From: Pelargonium cotyledonis
Taxonomy: Eukaryota > Streptophyta > Magnoliopsida > Geraniales > Geraniaceae
Assembly (NCBI GenBank): GCA_036897625.1
Contig: JAYMTA010000967.1
Span: forward strand, 1-22,701
DNA length: 22,701 nt
Direction of reading: 5' to 3'
Shown: positions 1 through 10,600 of the stretch, piece by piece
How positions within the stretch are numbered: the stretch's first letter is position 1
Layout: the number at the start of each line of letters is the position of its first letter
Program-made: the position numbers and the translations under genes
The notes under the pieces: model-generated
Database searches by the model: none
What the model was told of the DNA's origin: nothing
The model's input: the letters and a program-made list of their open reading frames with translations, nothing else

Positions 1-126
1 GTGCATAAGTGATAGGGATAATATGGGGAAAATGATAATATAATAACCTAAAAATAGAAACAAGACACTCATTTTGGAACAAAAAATTTAGACAAACAAG
101 ACATTCATTTTGGGACGGAGGGAGTA
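1..126. mobile_element. Right end of a Stowaway-like (Tc1/mariner-type) MITE, cut by the window edge
   Basis: The stretch ends in GGGACGGAGGGAG followed by TA (112-126), which matches the well-known terminal sequence of plant Stowaway elements and their TA target duplication. Inside it a motif around CAAGACAYTCATTTTGG occurs twice, about 37 bp apart. A homologous segment lies at 12693-12829 in the same orientation. Only the right terminus is visible; the left end lies outside the window, so the length is unknown. Confidence 0.7.
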
Positions 127-1249
127 TAAAATATAAGGTCTGCTCATGAATATACCTAGAAATATTACTTCTTTTTTATCCTAGAAGCTAACCTAAAATC
201 AGTAGCATTTTGTGGTTAGCACTTGGCACCTTTTCTGATCATTAATTACAAATGCAAGATCATATACAATATTAATGTGAAAATAGTTTTGGTGCAAAGA
301 AAACAAAAACAGTAAAAATTTGGAGGCAATTTACTCACACATTAATGATGAGGCATTCCGCAAGAAAAACAGTTTCATCATTGACATGCAACAAATTAAC
401 AAACGAATCACACAAGTAGCACCATTCATATTTTACCAAATGTTGAACAGAGCAAAGTCATGAGGTAATTCATGTGTGTGAAAAAGCGGAGCTCGGATAG
501 ATGAGAATCTTACGGTTTGAGTTGTATTTGAAATGTTCGATTTTTGGCCCGCCAAATGGGCAGCAATCCAAGCAAAAGACGGTACTACAAACGAGGAAGT
601 CAGTTGTGCTACATTGAGCAACATTCGATGAAGCTCAACCCGTATTTTCTTATGTCGGTACTACAAACGACCAATTTGTATTCATTTCAGCTATATGTCA
701 CCAACTAAACTACCCTGCCTTCACTCTTCAGGAACTTAATCAAACTTGGCCTATTTCCATCTACAAAATCTATATTGGTCAAACCAAATGATTGATAGTC
801 TAATCGGAATTGATCAAACCAATACACTCGACAGGCTTGGTCTCTGGGTTCTGCCTTCAAACATTGATCATGAATAGATAAAACTATTTAGAAACTAATG
901 GTATTGCTTTTCAAAAAAAAAAAAATATACTAATGGTATATTAATGCAAATTAAATTAAATTAAAAACATGCATTTTTTGGGCCTATGTAGTCCCCAAAC
1001 CTTAAAATCCTTCTCAGCTCATATTCAAAATAAAGGGTGTTATAGCTAAGGCTCAACACAAATACACAATGCATGTGTGTGTGTGTGTATTTCAATAAGG
1101 CTTTATCTATGCACCAAATCCTTGCTGTAAAAAAAATATATGGTAAACTCGACCATATTCCTCATCTATAAAATATAAAAAAAAAATAAATAAATAAAAA
1201 CCATATTCCAAACAGAGATCACAATATGCAGATTCATACTACTAACTCG
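127..1249. other. Intergenic, no supported gene
   Basis: AT-rich sequence downstream of the minus-strand TDBD gene. I see no ORF with recognisable domains. It holds a 15-bp direct repeat CGGTACTACAAACGA at 580-594 and 656-670, a short GT microsatellite near 1074-1089 and several A-runs. A 63-residue minus-strand ORF at 433-624 has no recognisable motif and is probably chance. Confidence 0.5.
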
Positions 1250-1431
1250 TATGGTAGCGTTTGGAATCAAACATTTTGGTTCAGTGATCGGAATGAGATT
1301 CCATTTCCAAATCTATTCCCGTGATATAAAAATCTTATTCACAACATGATGCAGGGGAATCTCATTCTCATTTCAATTTTTTGTTTCCATTTCTGAACCA
1401 AAAATCTTAATCCAAATCACACGCTTCCTAA
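1250..1431. mobile_element. Fold-back MITE-like element
   Basis: The left arm (starting TATGGTAGCGTTTGGAATC) and the reverse complement of the right arm (starting TAGGAAGCGTGTGATTTGG) align, and both continue through TTTTGGTTCAG and then GAATGAGATTCC. The element is therefore an imperfect inverted repeat of about 180 bp with little unique centre. Terminal dinucleotides are TA on both sides, but a longer target duplication is not evident, so the superfamily (hAT, PIF or mariner) is open. It lies just beyond the likely 3' end of the TDBD gene. Confidence 0.55.
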
Positions 1432-1681
1432 TATCTTAACCAGAACTACCATGTACCTCTTTACTCAGAGCCATCCCTTGAAAACCACTATGCAGCCTTT
1501 CAAGATATTATAATATGTCCATAAACCATTATATAATTAACATTAAAGTCTTCCCAAAACACCTTTAAAAAGCATCACTGTTCAAAATTATTATAATTAC
1601 GGTCTATAATTTTACTATGACTTGTTGTATAGAGTTTATGCACACATTGCATATTTACCTAAGCCGTCGGCTTTCCTCTTT

Positions 1682-4600
1682 TCAAGAAGGTATGACAACT
1701 TCGTCCTTTCCATAGATGCGCTGAAGTTCAATGGTTGCAGCTGTATATGATGCTGATACAAGAAATGGGGCAAAAAAATTGTGAGACAATAAAAAAGGAC
1801 CATGCATTTTGTTGCAGAAAAGAAATGTTTATGCTGACTCGAGTTGCAGAAATCTGGTGATAAAGCAATACACATTTCCAAGTTCTCGGTTCATGAAATC
1901 AGTGGTTGCAAAACTATGAAATTGAAATGAAAACTATTTCATAGAAAGCAAGAAAAACTCTGTAAATAGCGAGTACGTAATTCTTTACATTAAGCTGATA
2001 TTATTTATTTAGTCTGAATCATATAAAAAAATCTCACCTTTCCAAAGACGGAAGTTTTTCTGGTGAACAGAAGATCCCGTAACTTTTTCAATTGCATCAA
2101 AAAGTGCCTCCGGAGGAGTGTTCTTCAACTCTTGAACAGCGGCATATATAGTCTTTCCATTCTCGAAGTAAATGTGATTATTTGGGTGCTTGGTCTTGCA
2201 ACCAGCATGACGCTCAAACTCATAAGCATTGAGAGGCTACATGGTACAAATTGAATTTGAAGGTAATGAATTCAGACTGAAACTAGTTGAAGGAAAAGAA
2301 GGTAAAATGTCTGATGAGTAGCAAACCTTAGCAAACTGGCAGTCCTTGCAGCCACACATATAAGCAACCCCCTTTATAACTCCATGGAGATTTTTCTAGC
2401 AAGCACAACATAAAATTGTCAACGTGAGAGAAGATGATCTACCAGTGTAAAGCCTGTAACTATAAGCAAACAGCCATTAACAAGTAAGATTTACCTCCCG
2501 TGACCAGGATACATACTTCACACGAACTCCGTCAAGCATGCCAGTTGATAACAAACTTTTGACATTTGCAGGGAAGTTGTTAGGAGGAAAATTCTTAGAT
2601 GTCTTTGGTTCCTTATTCTTGGAAGCAGCATCAGCTTTTGAGTTAGTTTTTGGAGTGCCATCTGTGATTGGTTCAACATTTGATTCCACCAAATCTTTTT
2701 GGCCTGGTGCTTCTGAATTTTGTGCCGCATTCTGAGTACTCATCAACAAATCATAGCTGCTGATGATCCCGCCAGAAGTATTCATCTCAGGCTCATCATG
2801 AAACCCCGGAAAAGAAACAGAATTGTCCTCAGTCTGACCCGTACTGTACGTCTGACCCATAGACAGGATATTAGGATCTCCTTTGTCATACCTCGAACCA
2901 ATTGTTACAATACAATGGTCCACTTTGCCATATGTCTGACCTGTAGGTATGATGTTATCATTCTCCTTATTGTAGCACGAACCTTTGGAAATGAAGTTTT
3001 CATTTGATGTACCAAGCGAAGAACCCATTGAAAAAAAATTCTCATGTGCTTTGCTATAGAAAGGAGCCATCGATATGGCATTGTTAGCTCCCTTCCCATA
3101 CAACTGGCCCATTGATATCAAGTTGCCATCCATCTTATCTAAGGGCCGACCCATAGATAAGATTCTCTCGTCTTCCTTGGCATAGTTGTCACTCATAACA
3201 ATGAAGCTGCCTTCTCCCTTGTTGTAGGAGTGACCCATTGAATCGAAGCTATCATCCCCGTGGCGAAAGGAAAGGCCCATTGAAATTGAATTCTCATCTC
3301 CATTGTTATATGTTGAGCCCAGTGATATGATATTGCCGTCTGTCTTGCTATGGTTAGCACCTATTATAATGGCACTGTTATCTCCCCTACCATACAAGTG
3401 TCCCATGGATATAGGCCTCCCATCGACAAAATCCCTAACTTCATTGACTTTGACTTTTCTGATTCCCCCAAAGCTGAGAAATGACGAGGGATCTTCAACA
3501 GTACGAGTCATAGACAAACTCACGGAAGGATTCTTTAGATATTGATCAGCAAAATCCTTTCTCCCCATAATCAAATTTTCATTACCCAGAGATGAATCAT
3601 TCCTATCAGCCAGACTGGCAGTCTGCACAGATTCAGTTCCAAACAGGCGATCGGTGAAGTGCCCTGGTAATGGCTGAAAGCTTGAAGCATTATCCCAGGG
3701 GGATGCATTCATATTGGTAATTCCTGACATTGACCTGCTGTTGACAGCTTCTATCACTTGCTTCTTATTGCTCAGTAACTCTGCCCCATTTTCATCCATA
3801 AACCAATGATGACCACGCTTTGATTCAACTCTGGAGGAATTACTGTAAGCCATTTCGCTATTTGTCTGACAACCACGGTACCTTGGCATCCAAAAACTTT
3901 TGCGCTCAAAAAACTGCCAACACCATTTATGTAGAAATTTTCAATGAGTGACAATAAGCATCATTTTAAATAAAAGTTATTTGCTGAAAAAAAAAATAGC
4001 TTCTCAGGCCACAAAATTATACCCATAATGAAATTACTTTGGAAAAAAATACAAGGGTATTTAGAGAATATATGAGATTTCCAGAGCAAATGAGCATTGA
4101 TTGTTTAGGAGTAGTAAGGAATTACAGCACATATCCACAAAAGGCTAATCAGCTTATCATAGATTGGTTCCATATAAAATATGAAACTGATATGACAAAC
4201 TCATGGTGGTAACTAAGTAAATATTCTCAAATAATGGATATCTACTATAAAACATCCAGACCATGAATGTACAGAGACCCCATGAGTATAGATCTTATAC
4301 AGTCAAAAAATTCATTGCACTTTCAATTCTGTATAAAATCAAATCTAATATTAGAGAAAGGAACCTCAAAATTATTAACATACACAACAGGATAAGACGG
4401 TGCCCACATATCAGCTCCTTGCCTTGATCTCAAATTAAGGTGAGTAGGTGACTATTGAAAAGTTTCATACAGATCTTGAGCTTAGAGTTTTTCATATGGT
4501 CGCCGAGATAATGCACATACATGAAAAGAAACCATTTTCATATAAATTTTTATACATGATAATTTTTCTTTCATGACCAAAATCTATATAAAACCTCAGA

Positions 4601-7600
4601 GCTTAGAGTTATTCATATGGTCGGCAAGATAATGCCCATGGCATGAAAGGAAACCATTTTCATATTAATTGTATACATGATAATTTTTCTTTCATGACCA
4701 AAATCTATTTAAATCCTCAAGGCTATTTTTTACACCCTAGCAATATTACCTCTTAGATTTAGGGATACGTATAGTTTTCTGTGAACCAATAAGGTAAACA
4801 ATTTAAGCTGGGAATGAGAAATCAGAAGGACATTATTTGTTTTGAACTAATAAAGATGAAAAAAAAGTTTGCATTAGAATGTGAAATGCATTGACAAAAT
4901 ATATCATGATTCTATACTCTGAACAAGATCAATATCTCAGGAAAGTGGGTCAGCAGTTACTAAATCAAAAAATACTCGTCATGAAAATAAATTCTAGGGC
5001 TGATGTTAATCAATCACATTAATAATTCTACCCCCAAGACAAATATGGTTTCCACAAAGACAGATTCTAATTGCAATGCCAACGATCCTATATGAATGTC
5101 ACCCACTGAATTATCCAGGTAAATCCAATGAACAAAGACAAATATTTTCAATTAACACATGGACACCAAATAAGTTTTCCTTGCATCCTACCTTAGTGAA
5201 CATTTCACGTATAAACCAAGGTAAGACTTATTCATCTTGTTTCCTTATCATGGAATACAATTATAACCAAACAAAGTAAAATGCGGTAGGAAGCACCAAA
5301 GTGTCAATCATATTTAAAGATCCACCAATAGTGAAGAGCCACGTCCTAGATCAACTGTGGAGATAAGTGATAAATCAGGGTACTCAAACACATGATTTTA
5401 AAAAAGAATACGAGTCATAATCAAAGGGCCCAATTTTACAAATACAAAAGCACTAGTCCTAATTGCAGGTTTGCTTCTAAGCATTGGACTTTGCCAAACT
5501 TGACTCCAATGCAAAAGCTTGGCGACAGACTTCACATTCTTTCAATGTGTGATTCATTAACACCCCCTCACATGCAGGCTGGATAAGAGATCGGATCCTA
5601 CACGTGAACCAAGAAGGGAGGCAAGAAAGAAAAGTCAATAGGCCCAAACAGTACCATCATTGATATATCAAACTTGACTCAAACCCAAAAGTTTAAGATG
5701 TAAGGTGGAAGGCTCACCTAGTGGCGAAAGACTTTACATTTTTGTAATGTCAGATTCCATAACATACTAGTCTACCTTTTACATGCAATTCCCTATCTAT
5801 TTCATTCTGCTTCATAGTTCTGGATCATAAATCATTCATGTGACAAGACAAGAGAGCAATTTGAATCAGTATTCTTTTCGAAATCTAGCTAACAAGGAAA
5901 CTTTACCAGTCTTTACTTTTTCTAGGACAAATTTCACATTGAGCATCAGTCTAAACTAACTCAAGCACTACCCGCATGCTGAACAATACACCTAAACTAA
6001 AGAATCAGAGCTACACTTCACACCAAACAAATGAAGATAAATCAAGAAATGGGTTAACGAAATGATAAAGTTGACGGGCTTCACCAAGAATTTAATCAAG
6101 TCAGTAATCCAATATATTGCCTAAAGATTTACTATTTGACAAATATTGGCATCGGCAAATTAAATTATAGGCATAAGGTGTAAATTAATACTTGTAAAAT
6201 TTGTGTAGCACTTTAGGACATCACACTATAGCTAAGACACCATTTGCAAAACTCAAGGCATCTTTTAAGGAAACTCCTCTCCTAGACCTCCCCGGATATT
6301 GAGCACTATGTTTCCAATGCAAGGTAACACAGGAGTGGATACTCACTATTATTATATATGCACGTAGGTTTTTATTTAAAATTCAAAATACAGCCAGCTA
6401 ATGACTACCCTAAAGTTGCCAAGTAGACAAGCATGTGATACAAGAATGGAAATAGGGTACGCTACCTAGCTTGGCTCATTGTACACTAAGGTAGGAAAAA
6501 TTGGTACGATATAAGAAATCTCTTTTAAGGCTTTTAAGCATAAATTTTTTATTGCTTGTCCTTATTGGTAACAAGAATTTATGAGGATTGCACAAGCAAA
6601 AACTTAAATGTGGTCATCTAAGGGGTAGGGATCTAGGAAATTTGAATTTGACCTAATGATAAGAAGTTGAAGTTTGAGTATCTCTTTGCTCCAATTTAAG
6701 AATTGTTTCGGGCATTGATTCACAAATTTTGAACCTCTTCTATAATGGATTGGCACAAATTAGAAGAAATTTGGAGGATTGATTGGGCGCCTCTAGAGAG
6801 ATTCAATGCAATTTAACCTTTCTATTTAGCTGCATGATCCTGGCGATATAAGGGGGCAACTACGATTCCTATCTTCTCTAGAATCCGTATTGTATGGACA
6901 AATTGGAATTCTCAAATTTGATAATGACTTATTGAGGTGAGAAGTGTTGGATTATTGTCGATGAAATAAATAGGCTTTCAGACTGTGATTATTTTTTATG
7001 TTTAAATTGGTTTAATTGATGAAATGTTTAAGGTAGGTTTAGTGTCAAGAATGGCGCACGCCATGGTGTAAGGCATGATACGATGCATGATCCTTGCCAT
7101 AGGCAGCCCATGAGGCGACAATCTCTGTAAGTAGGGCCTTTCCTTCGCCAATTATCGAGGTGCATGGCGCAACGCTGTGCAACTAAGGCGTACCATATCA
7201 AAACTGGATTATATTTAAAGCCTTTCTATTTAAGATGAAGGTTCGAAGGCTTTCCAAGCCTATGGGGTCATAAAATAAAGGAAATTAAAATCACAAATAG
7301 GCATACAACTTTTTTTTTAATCAACGACGGGACATCATACTCAAAGTAACAATGATTCTCTCTCCCCAAGGGGAGTGTCACCCTAGACCCCACCCTACAA
7401 ATCCCACCCATACCGTCGACAAGAAGACTCGAACTCGAGACCTCAGAGGGAATCTAAAGTTATATTAACCACTTTGCTCAACATGTCTTGGTGCATACAA
7501 CTATTTATGTGCATCAGATAAATTGTATTCCGAGCATTCCATGCACACAAAATTAAACATCAGCCACAACCTAAGAGACATATAATGTTTGAACTCATCT

Positions 7601-10600
7601 CATTCTCTCTTGCTTCCTTTCCCTATCCTTCTTTCATTTTCTTTTCTTTTCATCATATTTCTAGGCGTTATGTTGTCAAAATTTCAGAAATCTATATTGT
7701 ATAACAATATACCTCACGAACATTGATCACTATCACATAAGAAGCATTTCAAATGATTTATTATAACACATACCATATGCAAAATCTATTATGGGCAAAT
7801 GATTTTGTTATTTAATAGCCCTTAGACCGCTTTCATGAAAGCAATTTTACTGTTTGAGAATGCACCTCAGAATATTATTTGGAGTATTTAAACTAAAAGA
7901 TTCGTATCATAATCATGATACTAAATATGCCAAGAATGTCTATTTTTTAAACATTTACTACATTCGTACAACTTATTTTCAAAAAGCACATGCCATGCCA
8001 CAGTTATCTAGAATTCTAGACCACAAAACGAAAACGGAAACGGAGAAAGTTAGGAGTTTGGAACGTGGAATGTTGGGGGTAGGTTCTTTCAGAATCCTAA
8101 CAAAAATGTTTATTCGGATCGTGAACGCTTTATTTGGAAGGGAAACATTTATACTCACATTTCAAAATAATGTTAATTGTTTGAATTATTCATTACGATT
8201 TATATACCGCCCCAGGAAATTTAAAAAAAAAAATGTCTCTAGTAAATAAAATGTTTATTATAGATTGTATCTTAATAATAGTAATAATAACAACAACAAA
8301 ATTATTTGTAATAGTAAAGTAATCATAAACGATTATTATGTAATATTACTACTAAACTCATTTATTGCACTAAATGTAAAAATGAGCCTAGATCTAAAAC
8401 ACTGAAAACCCAAAAAAAAATTAAATCCAAAGCCTAACGCATCTCTACTCTTTTATCTCAGTGTTGTTCATCTTCTTCATCAAACAACTAGGTTGTTCCA
8501 TCTTCATCAAACCACTAGGTTGTTCCATCTCCATCAAACGACTTGTTGCTTCATTTTCTTCCTCTTATTCGAACACCCCTTACACCCTTGTGATCCCAGA
8601 GGTGCTGGAGAAGGAAAATTGGTTTAGGAAGAGCCACGGAAGGAATTGGAATGGCAAAAATGGCGTTCCGATATGTTGACATTTTGTGATTTGGAGCAGA
8701 CGTTCTGGATCGTGAATCGCTCACTAACATATTTGCGGTTACTGTGCACCTTGCGCTATGGCTCCAAAAGAGATAGGCGTCAAGCGCCATTAATAACATT
8801 AGGTAGGTTTCATCTTGAAAGCGAAGAATATGAAACGACTTGCTTCTCCTGTTGCAAGAAGCAAAGAAGTTGATCGACAAAGGCTTGCAAAGGTCAGACT
8901 TACAATAAGTTATTTGACTCCATGACACCGATGACCTCAATTAGGCTTGCCCAAAAAAGGTTGGCAACATTAAAGTTCTTACTCATTGCCGAGGTTATGA
9001 GAGTTTACATAATGGAAGGCTATGACATATATGGTCCACATTAAATATAACCAAATATAGCATTTTGGTTAGATCCCCTAAGAATAGACTAGAAAATATC
9101 AAATTACCAACTCTTTGAGGTAAGGAAAAAGAAAATGCCCTTCAAAGACAATACTCTCCACCAAAATGATTCGTTTCTAGACATTTGGCTATCATCAAAG
9201 AATATTTTGTATTTGGGAAAACTACTTCATCTTAGAAAGAGTGGAAGTTGAATTCAAAGATAAGTACTCCCCTCGAACTTATTTTTCCCAAAACAAATGA
9301 ACTGTTGGCAAAAATGCATTATTAACTCAGAATTGGAGTCAACTCACCTTTAAAATGGTACATGGTTAAGCCCTTCTAGTTGGTTGGTCAGCCTCCATGA
9401 GGTGACTACTATGCACCAAATTTGGCATTTAAGCCTCCTCAACTACTCGTTGATGTAGGAAAATCCTTTTTTATGTCTTATTCCACTTCAGTGTAAAATT
9501 TGTGAGGGACATATACTATGAGAGAACAGCTCCTTAATATTTAAGGTTCTTGTGACCGAACAAAGCAAGATTTCTCCTACATATAAACTAGAAATAAATA
9601 AGAAAAAATCTCTATTGTGTAGAAATCATGACTGGTGAGCAGAAGCTAAGATATGTTTGGTTAACTAGTGTACGCAAGATTTTAATTTTAGAGTGTTGAT
9701 TTCTACCACTGTGGAGTATTAAATAGTTGGCTGAAGTTCCAACTTTTCTACTGAATTTGTAGACATACAAGATATTTCTTAAATTAGCTAAAGTCCCAAT
9801 TTGGAATGTTGTTTTGATCACAAACTGTTTGGATACTTTCCAAACAATGGCTCCACTGCCATCTATAGTTTCTTCTTGACTGCTTTCTTAGAAAATCTCC
9901 TATCATAGTTAAGGCCATCGTGCAAATTGCTTTGAGCTCCTCCATTAAACTCCGTAGCACCAAGGATATGACATCAAGCTCTTAGCCGCAGGAGTAACTT
10001 GGTCAAGCAAATCTCTTATACAGTCGAGCATAGCTCATTATGCCACAAACAGGTGATGGTTACAGTTTTGACAAATTATCTTGTATTTCTTGGGAGTATG
10101 AAGTGAAAGTTTGAACTTTCAACTTCGAGTAAAAAGTAAATATTACCCAAGAAGTTAGTTGGGGTGTAGAAATGAAGTACAAAAGTTGACTTTGGTCACT
10201 GATTTTTGAGGCTCACAGTGCAAGGGATGGGTAGAATACATTTGCACCTGCTCAAGTTATTTTGTTGAGGTAGGTAGGAGCTTCTTAAAGCAGGGCATGC
10301 ACAGATATGGGTTACCTTGCATGGAACCCACCCTCTGACCATACCTCATTCTGATCTGATCCATTCCTAGGTTATTTTCCACCTCATTCAAACCAATGAA
10401 ATAAGTAAAGGGAGAATGAGGCACAAAGGCACTCAAGAAGAAGCATGGCACCGGTACAGATGTAGAGAGTTGATTTGTTCAAGCACAGATGAATCTTCAA
10501 AATTATCTCTTCCTAATAATTTATGCATTGAGTTAAGAAAATATCAAATTCAGTTTACCTCATTTACGTGGATTGAAGTAGCTAATCTATATGGTTGATT

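Noticed and set aside
1636..1881. 81-codon minus-strand ORF
   Set aside because: It overlaps the last TDBD coding exon in the wrong frame; the spliced frame gives the family C-terminus ELQRIYGKDEV.
2837..3409. Regular spaced repeats as a CRISPR-like array
   Set aside because: The repeats are contiguous coding units in a plant exon with no spacers.
2518..3545. Several ORFs of 64-95 codons in other frames of the large TDBD exon
   Set aside because: They are shadows of the repeat-rich coding exon and have no independent support.
6700..7260. Possible organellar or retroelement insertion
   Set aside because: No recognisable organelle gene, reverse transcriptase or terminal repeats; left as unassigned intron sequence.
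7854..8249. 131-codon plus-strand ORF in the large intron
   Set aside because: Opens with TTG, AT-driven composition, no domain, and lies in intron sequence between repeats.
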